Positions 38,726 through 52,294 of a stretch of 64,000 nt of DNA are shown one piece after another. A model generated the notes under the pieces. That model did no database searches. It was not told the origin of the DNA and saw only the letters and a program-made list of their open reading frames with translations. The position numbers and the translations under genes are program-made. Every line of letters begins with the position of its first letter. Position 1 is the stretch's first letter. Location: assembly GCF_018991925.1 (NCBI RefSeq), contig NW_024754732.1, positions 1,081,001-1,145,000 of the forward strand. Reading direction: 5' to 3'. The DNA comes from Homarus americanus. Taxonomy: Eukaryota; Arthropoda; Malacostraca; Decapoda; Nephropidae.

Positions 38726-39599
38726 ACGTTTACCTTCCCGATCAAGGACACTTATGCTTGGTATTCTGTCATTTGTGTCTCTGGTGTGTGGACCCAGCAA
38801 GTCACCTTAGCTTATCCTCTTCTCAGTATCATGACATCTCAACCCCAAACTCCATGTTAGACTTATTAGCTGACCTGAAACACAATCTAGACGCCATGGA
38901 TATTGAGTTAGGTTAAGTTATCATTTATGCCATGTTAAAAGTGTTATAATTCAGCCTTTGAAGGTTATCTTGAATTGTGAAGTGAAGTTATTATTAGGTA
39001 AATATTGAGGAAGAATATTTTTGTTAATTGCTTATCTTCACGAGACCAGATGGGGAGATTATAGTGATTTAACTTGTATTTTAGAAGGAAGAGATTCTGG
39101 CCAATGAAACACCAGATTTTATTTCTGTAACTGATTATGTAGCGGAGGTCAGGATAAGGGCAGTGTGGTTTATTGACTTCATCTGTCTGTCTCTGTTGTA
39201 ATTGAAGTGTTTACTGATTTCAATATATCAGCTACCACACCTATGGTACCGTATATATATATATCTAATAATGTTGTGACTCTATATTCAACTACTGGTG
39301 GACAAACACACCATCGTGTCTAGTGAGTCCGACACAACACACTCGCCTGGTATCCTGATTTAACCTGTTTATCACCTGTACAAGATAATCTCTCCTCTTG
39401 ATTAACGTAAACACCTGTAGCTATGTGTCTCTCTCCAGAAGGCAGGTGTGTCTTCTGTACCTGACAAAAAAGTGTAATTTGACAAAACTCCCCAAGAATG
39501 TCGACGTTGTATGAGTCTTGCCAAAGAATTCATGTATCGTATACCAGGTGCTCTCAGCAGGTGTTTCCTACCCTTATCAATATAAACACCCTTAGTGTT
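38726..39599. other. Unique intronic sequence
   Basis: No gene recognised. Confidence 0.5.
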
Positions 39600-40705
39600 T
39601 CAGAAAGGTGGACTTAGTGTTTCCTTAGTGTTTTGGACTTAGTGTTGGACTTAGTGTTTCAGAAAGTGGACTTAGTGTTTCAGAAAGGTGGACTTAGTGT
39701 TTCAGAAAGGTGGACTTAGTGTTTCAGGAAAGTGGACTTAGTGTTTCAGAAAGGTGGACTTAGTGTTTCAGAAAGGTGGACTTAGTGTTTCAGAAAGGTG
39801 GACTTTGTGTTTCAGAAAAGTGGACTTAGTGTTTCAGAAAAGTGGACTTAGTGTTTCCTTATTTGGACTTAGTGTTTCAGAAAGGTGGACACCAGTGTTT
39901 CAGAAAGGTGGACTTAGTGTTTCAGAAAGGTGGACTTAGTGTTTCAGAAAAGTGGACTTAAGAGTGGACTTAGTGTTTCAGAAAGGTGGACTTAGTGTTT
40001 CAAAGTGGACTTAGTGTTTCAGAAAGGTGGACTTAGTGTTTCAGAAAGGTGGACTTAGTGTTTCAGAACTTAGTGTTTCAGAAAGTTGGACTTAGTGTTT
40101 CAGAAAGGTCTCAGTGTTTCAGAAAAGATGGACTCAGTGTTTCAGAAAGATAGTGTTTCAGAGTGGACTTAGTGTTTGGACTTAGTGTTTCAGTGGACTT
40201 AAGGTGGACTTAGTGTTTCAGAAAGGTGGACTTAGTGTTTCAGAAAAGGACTTAGTGTTTCAGAAAGTGGACTTAGTGTTTCAGAAAGGTGGACTTAGTG
40301 TTTCAGAAAGGTGGACTTAGTGTTTCAGGAAAGTGGACTTAGTGTTTCAGAAAGGTGGACTTAGTGTTTCAGAAAGGTGGACTTAGTGTTTCAGAAAGGT
40401 GGACTTTGTGTTTCAGAAAAGTGGACTTAGTGTTTCAGAAAAGTGGACTTAGTGTTTCAGAAAGGTAGACTTAGTGTTTCAGAAAAGTGGACTTAGTGTT
40501 TCAGAAAGGTGGACTCAGTGTTTCAGAAAGGTGGACTCAGTGTTTCAGAAAGGTGGACTTAGTGTTTCAGAAAGGTGGACTTAGTGTTTCAGAAAAGTGG
40601 ACTTAGTGTTTCAGAAAAGTGGACTTAGTGTTTCAGAAAGGTGGACTTAGTGTTTCAGAAAAGTGGACTTAGTGTTTCAGAGAGGTAGACTTAGTGTTTC
40701 AGAAA
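39600..40705. repeat. 1.1-kb minisatellite of 22-bp units (GGACTTAGTGTTTCAGAAAGGT)
   Basis: About 50 units with period 22. A run of about 200 bp at 39657-39857 recurs with the same order of rare variants (TCAGGAAAG, GACTTTGTG) at 40258-40458, an offset of 601 bp, so part of the array was duplicated as a block. Every unit carries TTTCAG, a minimal acceptor-like string. Confidence 0.94.
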
Positions 40706-41160
40706 TCTCAAATTTTTTTTTCAGTAGGTGATATAAATAACTGAAGCTTGATTTTAGCCTCAGTAAATATACCTACAACTTTTGATGTTTCTTGTAGTTT
40801 ATTTAAAACCTTCCAAGTCGATAAAACCTCTGACTGGAACCTGGACAACTTGCCTAGTCAAGGGTGATGTTGAGACCTAAATGTTGTCGTAAGTTTACAT
40901 GTATTTGGAACACAAGCAGTAGCCTCGTTAATGATAATTTTTTTGCTGTTTTTTTACCTAAATTATGAGATCAAATTAATTATTCCTCTACTGAACAAAA
41001 TACACTACAATTTAATTCATCACAGAAAGTGTTTTTGTGTCTGCCGAGTATAACCTGGTAAAGGCTGTTGACGTAGAACATAACTTAGTGAGAATCGATA
41101 ATGGGAACTTTTAAACTCAGACCAAACTTTACCAAGACAGAAACTAACCAAATTAAGTAG

Positions 41161-41201
<41 letters not shown>

Positions 41202-42480
41202 TTTATCATACTTCAAGGGTAAGAGGCGAGAGAGGACCGCTAAATATGTGTATAAAGGGTAAGTGGCTACTTTCTGTACTACTGCCAACTAGGGGCTATA
41301 TTTACCTACCACAGATTGGTCTCAGCTCATCCCTGCCTCGCCCCCCCCTCCTGCTGCTCTTTTCTAAACCAATTAATTTCAGTCATTATTTTTATATGGG
41401 ACCCTCTTACTGTCTCGTTGGTTGGATTAATGACACGATGACTATAGGGTGATAGTTAACAAGGAAATGCTGTTATATAAAGGACTGTCTTACCCTGTAT
41501 AAGAACGAGATTTGTGGAGGTTTATCCCGTATAAAGTCTTCATAAAACGAGCTTAGCTTTTGTGCATAAATTATAAATCAAACAACTTTTTCTCTCACAT
41601 ATTCATGAGGCTTCCCGACACAAGACCCCTTTTAATTATTAATAAAGGGGTGAGGAAAATTTAATATATCATAAAAAAAAATTAACCCCGAGTTTTATTT
41701 ATGTTTTAATTGGTTTCTTCCTACTCCTTCGCTGCCACTGAGGGTATGGGCGGGAACCTGGCGCCTCTCTTGGCTATTATGGGGTCCTACGTCTTCAGCG
41801 GACATGGTGGCTATTTTTTCTCCGCACCACTTGATACCAACATCTATCTAAATATAAGCCGGGGAGGTGATAGAAGCGAAGGACACTGGTGGTGTTGGTG
41901 AGCCATGGTAGGAGGTCACACGCTGGGACAATGTTATCACCCACGGTCTTGACAAACCTTAAAACGGGAGGCAGAAAGGAAGGGGGAGGAGGAGGAGAGG
42001 CGGTAAAGAGAACTAAAGACCCTGTTTACTGTTTCACGGGTCATTTATATTTCATGGGGGAACAGTTTTCTCGTAAACAATATTTAACTCTAGTTCCTGC
42101 TGTAAGACAAGTTAGGATTTATGTGACAGGATATATTTCTTTGTTTCGTTTCTTTATGATGATGTAATGGTGTAGGGGAGTGGGCCACCAGCGCTGAGGC
42201 CCAGGTATAGCGAGGAAATCAATGCTTCTTGCTCAAAGATTTTTCGTCGTGATTACATGTAGAAAATACAAACTTTTGGCAATGATCAGTCAAGGGTTAA
42301 TTTAGTACAATAAAGATAATAATGACAAGCTTTTATAAACAATCACATTGCGTTATTTTCTTAATTAACTTATACACTGACACCCTCAAGCAGTCACCCC
42401 CAACATTGTGGATCTGATGACAAAATACTACTAAAGTAACCATAACACCAAGCTAAGTTACCCCTCCCAATACTTCACAC
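40706..42480. other. Unique intronic sequence with a (GA)n
   Basis: (GA)n at about 41164-41198. The rest is AT-rich and unassigned up to ratchet point 2. Confidence 0.5.
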
Positions 42481-42514
42481 CTGACCATGTTTTGTTTTCT
42501 CTCCACAGGTGAGT
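42481..42514 (+). promoter_or_regulatory. Ratchet point 2 (recursive splice site), junction 42508/42509
   Basis: CTGAC (42481-42485) is a good branch-point match with its A at 42484. It is followed by a T/C-rich tract (TTTTGTTTTCTCTCC) and ACAG ending at 42508. GTGAGT follows immediately (42509-42514). The branch A lies 24 nt before the AG's G, as at the other two sites. The step from ratchet point 1 is 24.0 kb. A second GTGAGT at 42538 could define a 29-nt RS-exon. Confidence 0.75.
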
Positions 42515-42543
42515 AAGAAGGAGCACAGATCATCCCAGTGAGT

Positions 42544-45500
42544 ACACGAGCCAGTCCTCACAAAACAGGTGTGACTGAAACAGAATAACCAAATATAGGT
42601 CAACAACTACACTCTGCCAAGTTGATGAAAGCTCAGTGTTTTCCAGCAGACAATCACTCACTCACGCCCCAGCGATCAATACCTCACTGAATTCAAATAT
42701 ATCTTTTGTTTTGCCCACTCCTCTTACCGCGTCGTGATGATGTGCTACGCTTTTCATGGTATTGTCATTATGTTCCACACTTTTGAATTCTGTTTATTTC
42801 ACATTTAAGATCTGTCAAGTATCATTCACTGTCTATTATTTCTGTCAATTATTCTTTTCATCTATTCAATTCACTTTAATTTCATATATGTATTATACCT
42901 AATCGTTACTGAGACTTTTATTGTCAGTTTGTGTTATAGCCTCGACAATCACAAACAGTTCTTATAACCCGTCAATATGATATACCATACAGCATCACCT
43001 ATAAACATCGCTTGTAAACTATATATTCGTGTTTATATAGAGGTATTAGAGAAACTAGGAGGTATATTATAAGATTACTGGTACACACACATACACACAC
43101 ACACATACACACACACACATACACACACACACATACACACATTCCAATTTATACTTGTGATAATGAGTCACGTTTTTTTTAATGAATTTACGATAATTTT
43201 AATTCAAACTCGTTTAAGTTCAATTTTATAATCATGTGTAAAGAGATTCATAAACAATACCGTGTTGAGAATTCTTTTATCATATTGGTAATTAAATATA
43301 TGTTCCTAAACGTGTTCCTCGTCTTATCTCAAAAGCGGGAAGAGAAATTCACAATGTTGAGACCTACTCGTATATTTGTGACAAGACTATTGAATTAAAT
43401 CTTTGCTTCATGTTGGCTCGTCGTAACAATTTATCTATGTAAACACGTAAAGTCAACCCAGGGCGTCAACAGAGGCACCTTGACGTGATATAACCCAGAC
43501 AGTGAGAGACAGGATAGGTGTATCTCACTCCATTAGTCTGGATATCTATGAGCCAGGTGACCAGGTGAGGTCTTTGGTGGTGATCAGGCTTTAGTATCGA
43601 CACACATAACGCTGATGCTTCATCTGGACGGTAGGAAGATAGTCAATACACCATCATAACTGCTTCTGGGAATATAGTATTTCACATGTTTCTATGACAC
43701 ACACTTGTACTCAGAGGCAGAGCAACACCATCAGTTTCCTCACCAGGGGGCAGTGTACAGTAGAGGTTCGTCCTTTAGTGCCAATTCCATCGTTCCTTTC
43801 ATAGTTCATCGTTCAATCTCACTTCACTCTTCAGCTCCACCGGTTGTCTCTTAGCTTCCCTATTCACTTAGCGTCACTATTTTATCACAGTTTTATCGCT
43901 CACTCTCACCCTCACGCCGTCCCCTTCCTCCCTAAGTTCCATCGTTCATTCTCACCTTCACTCTGAGATTATGCCAAGTTAGGGGTATGTGGTGGTCGTG
44001 GTGTGGGAGGAGAGGCGTCGTGCATGGTAACACATTTTAACTTGTTATTACGTAGCAAATGTGGCTCCATCGTGGCCATGTCAGTAATGAATGACCTGCG
44101 TGACTCCCTGAGACTCGGTTGATATCTAAATGTAAAACGTAAATAATGACATTTTTATTATCATGTTATCTTATACTCACTACTTTCTCTTTTGTCTTTC
44201 CTCCTTGTTTTGCTTTTCATATTCTCTTGTTCCTATTGTTTATCGAGTCTATTGTTATAAATAGTTTCACCCTCTCGGCCTCACTTCACAGTCTTGTCAT
44301 TCTCTACACGTCCTGGTCATCCCTGTCTTACTCAGCGCCACCATGTCAGCTCCTCGACGTAACTTGTCACCTCGGCCTCACACACCGCTTCTTGTGTCCA
44401 GTACAACGTGGTCCTGAAAAACACATCCCCTTTTACTCCTGGTGTGTGTGTGTGTGTGTGCTGGGGTGTACACACAGGTAACGAGTAGCGGTCATTAGTG
44501 TATGTTACGTGTACAGGTATCCAAGTAATCCCAGCAACTGTTCAATGAAAACCCCGGGTAATTAAAAGCGACAGCCTAACGTGCACCTCTCTCGTTAATC
44601 ATCGCAGGGAGAGTAATGAAAACACCAGACAGTTCATTTAAATTAAATAATGAGATTTGCGTTCATTAGTGACCATCTGATTATATGGGAAAAATTATCT
44701 ACGGGGGATTAATTATCGGCGACTGATGGAGAGGTGTTGGTCGGGGTGCTTTTAGAGGGGGAAATCCAGGGACATTCCCCTTCTCCCTCGACCCTCTTAT
44801 ATGTAAACAAGGGGTGGAGGGAAGAGGGTTGGATCCGGTCACCACTGGATGCCACCTTATGCGTGCGGGGACAGTCACCACCAATTGCCCTATTCTGTAC
44901 ATGGGGACACGTTCATAATCTATCTGTCACCTCCTGTGTGTGTGGAGATTCAACTCAGTTGCCACCACCTGTTCTCTCCACTTGGGATTGACAAGACGCA
45001 CTGCTTAGAGTTCATTTAAGTTCCTGAGAGGGAGTCGTGGGGAACCCGGGGCACGTGATTCACCTCTTCAGAATATATTTTGGAGTTGATGAACAGAATC
45101 AAGGAATTTTTTTTTTTTGAGACGAAGGAAAGTAAGAAAACAATGAGGTGTGTGTGAGTGACGATGCTTCAGCTGGTAGGTGAGAGAGAGAGTTGCAGGT
45201 GTCTACAGTAATTCATTAAAAAAAAAAACTGTGGATTTAGGGAACAATAATTATTCATGTCCTGATTAAAAGTAAAAGAATCTATTTTTTACTCTTCAAT
45301 AAAAGACTCAAGTTAAACAGCAGCTTCAACCAGCTGTTTGAGGCGAGACAGGAAGTTTCACCTAAAGGATGAATATTTGTCGAGAGGAAATGTGAAAAAA
45401 AGAAAAATATGAAGGTATAAAAAAACGATAAATTGTTTAGAGGAGGAAGAGGGTGAGTGGTGTCGATGAGGGAGGTAAGGGGTGGCGAGCGAGAGGGGTA

Positions 45501-45700
45501 GTAAGGAAAAGGGAGGAGGGGCAGTGAGGAAGAGGGTGAGGGATGGCGAAGAAGAGGATGAGGGGTGGCGAGGAGGAGGGTAAGAGGTGGCGAGGTAGAG
45601 TGTAAAATGTTATGGCTCTCAAAAAGTGCGTCTTGGAGGTGTTTTACCCTGGCTAAATTTTGATGGCCCATAGCGATCCTTCACTGCCTCCCTCTCACTT
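42544..45700. other. Mostly unique intronic sequence with a (CA)n
   Basis: An imperfect ACACACACAT microsatellite lies at 43084-43141 and a short (GT)n at 44443-44460. The unique stretch 44545-44730 has balanced composition with ATTA and TAAT core motifs and could be a noncoding regulatory element. No gene recognised. Confidence 0.45.
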
Positions 45701-45724
45701 TGTTATTTAGCTCGTCCTCCCTCA

Positions 45725-45850
45725 AATTATTCCACCCTCACCCTCTCTCTAACACCATTCACCCTCTCCCTAACACCATTCGACCTTCCCTCTCTCTAAC
45801 ACCATTCTACCCTCCCTCTCCCTCTCTCTACCACCACTCCAGCGTCTCCC
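45725..45850. repeat. ~26-bp imperfect repeat (CCCTCTCTCTAACACCATTC)
   Basis: About four pyrimidine-rich units. Confidence 0.8.
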
Positions 45851-45992
45851 TCTCATCCTTGTTGCAGTGATCATCTTCCTCCCTCTCTCACATTATCACC
45901 GTCATTCACTGTGTCTACCGATCTGTGAGTCTGAGCTGTGTCTTTTTCTTCTTCTAAATGACCTCCTTAGGGCACGTTCTTGTACACCTCCC

Positions 45993-46581
<589 letters not shown>

Positions 46582-46882
46582 GATTACCGTACATGAAGGT
46601 TTACTCACATCCCTACCGACGTACAGGGAATCCTTACAAATGGCTCAGATGAGAGAGGGCGATACAGAAACACGTAATGCATATAATAAATCTTCATAAA
46701 GCCATCTAGCTGTATGTAACCCCCGCCATGACGTTTGGTTAAAGCCTTATAACCCCACTAGATGATACTTGGTTACTGTTATAGCGGCCCTGGTACCCGT
46801 CTCACCTGGCCCCCCGGCGTTTACTACCTGAGTACTGTGATGGTGTAATCCTGGACTCTTTCCCTGTACTTCTTGGGTAAGG

Positions 46883-47716
46883 TCTTCATGACAACCTGGA
46901 ATTAGTGTAAATTGTATGGACCAATACCTGTAGGATATTGGATCAACACCTGTAGTACTTAAGACATACACCTGTAGGACTTTAAACTAACACCTGTAGG
47001 ATTTTAGACCAACACCTTAAGGACCCTCCATTAACACCTGTAGATCTTTAAACTAACACCTGTAGAATTTTAGGCAAACATCTACAGTATAGGACTTTAG
47101 ACCTTCTAGAGTGCAAAGATATATTTTCATTTACTGATATGGTTATTCGTATATAAATATTTATATTATTTTTCTTGCGTGTGTCAAGAGCTCTCAGAAT
47201 ATTGACATGTGCAAATGGCGTTGTGTTGTCTTGTGTGAAATAATGTCCTGGGTCTCTTTGCCGGGAGAGGTGTTGTCAATACTTTGTTGTTGTTCTTCAT
47301 GACAACCTGGAATTAGTGTAAATTGTATGAACCAATACCTGTAGGATATTGGATCAACACCTGTAGTACTTAAGACATACACCTGTAGGACTTTAAACTA
47401 ACACCTGTAGGATTTTAGACCAACACCTTAAGGACCCTCCATTAACACCTGTAGATCTTTAAACTAACACCTGTAGAATTTTAGGCAAACATCTACAGTA
47501 TAGGACTTTAGACCTTCTAGAGTACAAAGATATATTTTCATTTACTGATATGGTTATTCGTATATAAATATTTATATTATTTTTCTTGCGTGTGTCAAGA
47601 GCTCTCAGAATATTGACATGTGCAAATGGCGTTGTGTTGTCTTGTAAGGGAAATAATGTTGTCAGGTCAGGGGAATTTTGGCAGGGCCGGGAGAGGTGTT
47701 GTCAATGCTATGTTGT
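46883..47716. repeat. 411-bp tandem duplication
   Basis: The sequence from TCTTCATGACAACCTGGAAT at 46883 is repeated at 47294. I count about two substitutions (TATGGACC/TATGAACC and GAGTGCAAAG/GAGTACAAAG) over the first 352 bp; after that the copies differ by small indels. Inside each copy is an older ~22-bp repeat around AACACCTGTAGGACTTTA. Confidence 0.93.
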
Positions 47717-48175
47717 TGTTGTTGTTGTCAGGGTTTGGGTGCTGTCAGAGGGTGTTCTCGAGGCAGGAAGTGCTTTCTGGTTAAGATGTGTTGGTAGAGT
47801 GTCTGGTTAGAGGTGTGTCAGGACAGGAAAGTTGCCAGAGTGTTGTTTAGTTATAGGTGTTGTCAGGGACGTTGTCTGGCCAGGGGTGTTGTCAAGGATG
47901 TTTCCAGGACAGGGGTGTTATCATAGACTGTTGTCAGAGGAGAGATGCTATCATAGGATATTGTCAAGGCAGGAGGGATGTTGTCAGAGAGTGTTGTCTG
48001 GGTAGTATTGTTGCCAGGGGCATTTTCAGAGGAATTTATCAAGGCAAGGGTGTTGTCAGAAAGTATTGTCTGGTCAGGGGTGTTGTCATAGCAATTTGTG
48101 AAGGCAGGGGTGCTGTCAGAGAGTGTTGTCTGGTCAGAGGTGTTGTCAGAGGATGTTGTCAGAGCAGGGGTGTGT
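47717..48175. repeat. Degenerate GTTGTCAGAGAGTGTTGTCTGG-type repeat
   Basis: Loosely repeated units around GTTGTCAGG and GTGTTGTC over about 450 bp; overlapping open frames are artefacts. Confidence 0.75.
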
Positions 48176-48386
48176 TGGTCAGCAGGCGCAGCACAGAGGA
48201 CTCAGATACCTGCTATCACTGGGCTGCCAGTCATTACCTGGAAATCAATAAAGGTGCAAAAGCTGATAGCACTTGGCGCTCCCTCCCACCTCCATTGCCC
48301 CCCCCTCCCCCCTCCCCTCTTGCTATCTCTCGTTTACGTCTCTCTCTACTTCCTCTATTCATTTCCTTATTCTCTCATCCCCCCCA

Positions 48387-48389
<3 letters not shown>

Positions 48390-48423
<34 letters not shown>

Positions 48424-48479
48424 TCCTTCCTCTGTTCCTTCTCTAGTTCCCTCACCTATGTCTCCTACCCGTCCCATTC

Positions 48480-48533
<54 letters not shown>
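48390..48533. repeat. Two (CT)n microsatellites
   Basis: CT tracts at about 48390-48419 and 48484-48533 in a pyrimidine-rich region. Confidence 0.93.
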
Positions 48534-48536
<3 letters not shown>

Positions 48537-49508
48537 TTCTACGCCCTTCTTTCTCTTCCTATCTTATACCTATTGAGTTAGTCATTCGTTTCTTATACTC
48601 CCACTACGTGACTCACTAAGGACAAATGGTGACTGGCAACTGATAACTGGTGACTCACTAAGGACAGATGGTGACTGACGCAGAAGTAAACTGGTGACTT
48701 TGTTATATAAGATCATTAGCAGTAACTGTCTACAAGAGGCCAGGCCGGGTAGTGTACAAGGAACTTCACGCTTAACTCCGGCAGACACAGATGTAGCCAC
48801 TGCCTACCTCACCATCACATAACCACAACTGACTACATCGGGAATCTATAATACTCTCGTACTACAACTTGTGGCAATATTGGTAAAGCCTTGTGACTCG
48901 AGATCCAAATGTTTTTTTTTTTATTATTATTACTGGAATATATAATTTTTTCCCCGGTTAAATTAATTCATGACACGGATATGGATTTCTCCGTTGTGTA
49001 AAGGGTTAATAGAAAAGTTTGTTAACGTAATTGGATACGAAGGGAATTTATTTATTTTTAATTCATATCGTCTCTTTGATCACCAAGTGGAAATTTTACA
49101 TGATGTCTAATCACAATTTTTTTCAAGGCAATAAGACGAAAGATGGACATACACATTATGAGATATATATAATGAGATATATATAATGAAATATATATAA
49201 TGAGATATTTTTCATTGGATAAATTTGGTCTGTTGATATCTGGTGATTTTTGCAAGTGCCTGGAGGTGGTATCAGTTAGTCAGTTTATAAATAGTCAAGG
49301 GAAACTACAGGAGACAAGCAGAAGGTGGTGAAGGTGCCAAGATACCACCGAGGGTACACAAACACTCACACTCAGTCAAGCATTATACGGGTACTTTTGT
49401 CTATATTAAATCAAGTATCAGGCAGAGTACACTATGTGGAGACCAGCTGAAATAAACACGAAATAGTGCCAAACAGGTGACGACTATGTGAGGTGGTAAT
49501 TGTAGGTG
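48534..49508. other. Unique AT-rich intronic sequence
   Basis: Contains a 16-bp AATGAGATATATATAA repeat of three to four units at about 49155-49208. No gene recognised. Confidence 0.5.
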
Positions 49509-49593
<85 letters not shown>

Positions 49594-49640
49594 CACCACC
49601 ACCACCACTATTATCACCACTATTATCACCACCACCACTC
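49509..49640. repeat. (CTA)n followed by (CCA)n
   Basis: About 25 CTA units pass into CCA units and then CACTATTAT variants. The poly-threonine and poly-serine frames are artefacts. Confidence 0.95.
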
Positions 49641-51245
49641 CTACCACCACACGCCTCCTCACACACATCAGCATTATAGGTCAGTGTTATTCGCTGCCTT
49701 AAAACGCAGTTACAATGAGAAAGGAAATGTAATTCTTCCTGCTAGTTTACGTAGTAGTCCCCCTCCCTCTCTCCCTCCCTCCTTACTTACTTACTTTTCT
49801 CCTTTTCTTCCATTCTTCCTCCCGCCTTTCTTCCTTCCCTCTTTCCTCCCTTCTATTCTACCTCTTTTCTTCCTTCTCTCCCTCCATTCTCCCTCCCGTC
49901 CTTCTTCCCCTTGCGTTTCATTCTCCCTCCCTCCCTGCTGGCCTCACCCTGGCAATATAATTTTACAGCCTTCGTGTTGCTGGACGGGATAAAGAACACC
50001 TTAAGAATATTCGTCGTTTTTTTTCTCTTTCATTCTACGTCTCTCTCTATTTATCTCTTATTTATCTATCATTTATTTCATCATTCTTAATAGTTCGAGA
50101 ATGATTAGATACAAGAAACTCACAAACAAAAATTAACAAAGGGGGGTGTAATTTTTTTAAGCATATTAGCATACTTTTATGATGTCAGGTCACGGGAATT
50201 GATACATAACTTACGGTACATAATACTCTAACACAATATAGCCATCAATACAAGAGCCATAACTTTAAAAACTCCATAATGTTGATACTATATAGTACTT
50301 CTGGACACAATCAAAATGTTACCCCCTGAAAGTATATGAAAGCCAGAGCAACAACATTGACAGTGTGGCGATGTTATCATGGTGTATCTGTCAGCTGCCT
50401 TGACACTATCATAACAATACCCATAAAATATTCACCATAACATCAACGAGATTAAATTAACCTTTATAAACCTTTAAGAACATCAAGAGGAAAGTTTCAA
50501 GAGCAATAAATAACGAAAATAATTATCATATCATGTAACCTGAAACTGTCAAGGGAAAATAGTATAAGTGGCTTCATTTACACACACCTGGCGCGGGTGT
50601 TGAGAGCCACGGGAGACTACACGGAACAGCTTACTTCCGAGGCGAGCATACTGTTACACCTGACAGACATACATACTAGTGGTAGATCGGATGACAGATT
50701 TCTAACATCAGCGGGTGAGGATGTGAATCTTTTTCTGAAGGTCATTGTGTAACCTTTTGACTTAAAGTGTTTCACATATCCTTTATACTCACAAATGACG
50801 TAATTACAGTATCTTAGGGTGAACTAATCCATCACTATCAAACTAGATATTACTTTAACTACTGCTTGTGATACTAGCTTCATTTATATTACAATTTATT
50901 AAAGTACAGTAGTTTCTTAAAGCATATGTTCACGTATTTACTGTGTTGTAGATGCTAGGAATAGTAAACAGCTTGAAATAAATACTGACCGTCTCAATAG
51001 ATCAGTACTCGTTCACTACACGTAAACGACGCGATCATTTCGACCTTAAGCTCAACTCTCCAAACCTAATAAGTCGCTCGATTTTATTCATTAAACATAT
51101 GTAAGTTTATTTAAGGGAAGTTGGGTGATAGAAAGCCGTCAAGACATATCATTAGTTCAGTCTGTAAACAATGGTGATTAGTGTTAAAAAAAAAACGGCG
51201 AAAATAGTCATACCAAGTAACAAAATCGTTTAATTGGCAACAGTG
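49641..51245. other. Mostly unique AT-rich intronic sequence
   Basis: Pyrimidine-rich between 49755 and 49940 (TCCCTCCTT). No gene recognised. Confidence 0.5.
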
Positions 51246-51255
51246 CTGTCTGTCA

Positions 51256-51299
<44 letters not shown>
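51246..51299. repeat. (TGTC)n microsatellite
   Basis: About 13 tetranucleotide units. Confidence 0.95.
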
Positions 51300-51520
51300 C
51301 AAAGGCTCTTCACATAAACGTAATAGACTATATATCTGTAACCAACCTTTATGTGGGTGTAGATTAACATACAGCGTCGAGTTTTCACTGTATATTTTCC
51401 ACGTGAATCTTTCGCATCACAAACAACTCGGGTGGATATTTAACGCTGCAATAACCTGGTCTTTGATATTACATTAGGAAGTTTAGTTATTCTTGCAAGC
51501 TACGACACCGGATATTTTAC

Positions 51521-51558
<38 letters not shown>
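51521..51558. repeat. (AATC)n microsatellite
   Basis: About nine tetranucleotide units. Confidence 0.95.
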
Positions 51559-51907
51559 CTCTGGCATCAATTTTGACTGTACACTCTAGACTAACTGTGA
51601 CGGACTGTTCAGAGATCACAGTCAGTATGTTTCTCGTTAGCTTCGTTGGCAAGTCAGTCAACATGGCAGACATATAAAGTGAATTTTTTAGCCATAACTT
51701 TAGTAATATATTGGCGTTATTATGTCATATTTACTCTTGTGGTGGAACATTCCTAGTCGTGTACTGAGACCCTGGTTCATTGTGTGTATGGGACATCTAG
51801 TGTTGGAACAGTTTGTTTTGTGACGCCTTATTCATGTGAGAAAGATTTGCTCTCCTAAAATAATGTAACAAAAATGTGGATAAAATACATAGATGCGGTA
51901 AATATAC

Positions 51908-52294
51908 TTAAAATATTAGGAAAAATAGATTATATATTGTGAAGGGTAGATGACTCCTCCAGTACCTTTGAGTTGCTAGTTCAGTTTGTATTTGTTGAAG
52001 TCTGGTGTCTTTACTAACCAAGATGCAGGCTGAAAGACTTACAGTGCAGTGATACATTTTAACCCCAGCTTGCGTGGCACGAGACCAAGTATGTAATCTT
52101 TTGGAATCAGAGAGCATAAGGTGAGAGAGTCTGTACCACAAACATGCACTACCAACTCTGTCAAGATCAGTGAGCACAGATCCATTAGTATAAATGTACC
52201 ACCAGCAGAATAGTGCTCGGTTTATTAGGCACAAAGGCCGTGTTATCATCACAAGAATAATCACAAAGGCTAGAGGAACATTTAACCCAATCAC
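51908..52294 (-). pseudogene. Decayed non-LTR retrotransposon RNase H fragment
   Basis: The minus-strand frame contains IYTNGSV followed by RVGSACLWY, resembling the first strand of LINE-type RNase H domains (usual TDGS with a catalytic D). About 30 residues later comes ATQA, where the usual TQAEL helix would begin, but a small indel has shifted the frame. The catalytic D appears as N, so the domain would be inactive. No reverse transcriptase or endonuclease is recognisable beside it. A minus-strand frame at about 52430-52650 may be part of the same relic, but I do not recognise it. Confidence 0.5.

Noticed and set aside
44460..44485. Ratchet point at 44477/44478 (ACACAG|GTAACG)
   Set aside because: The upstream region is GT- and purine-containing rather than pyrimidine-rich, and the donor is weak.
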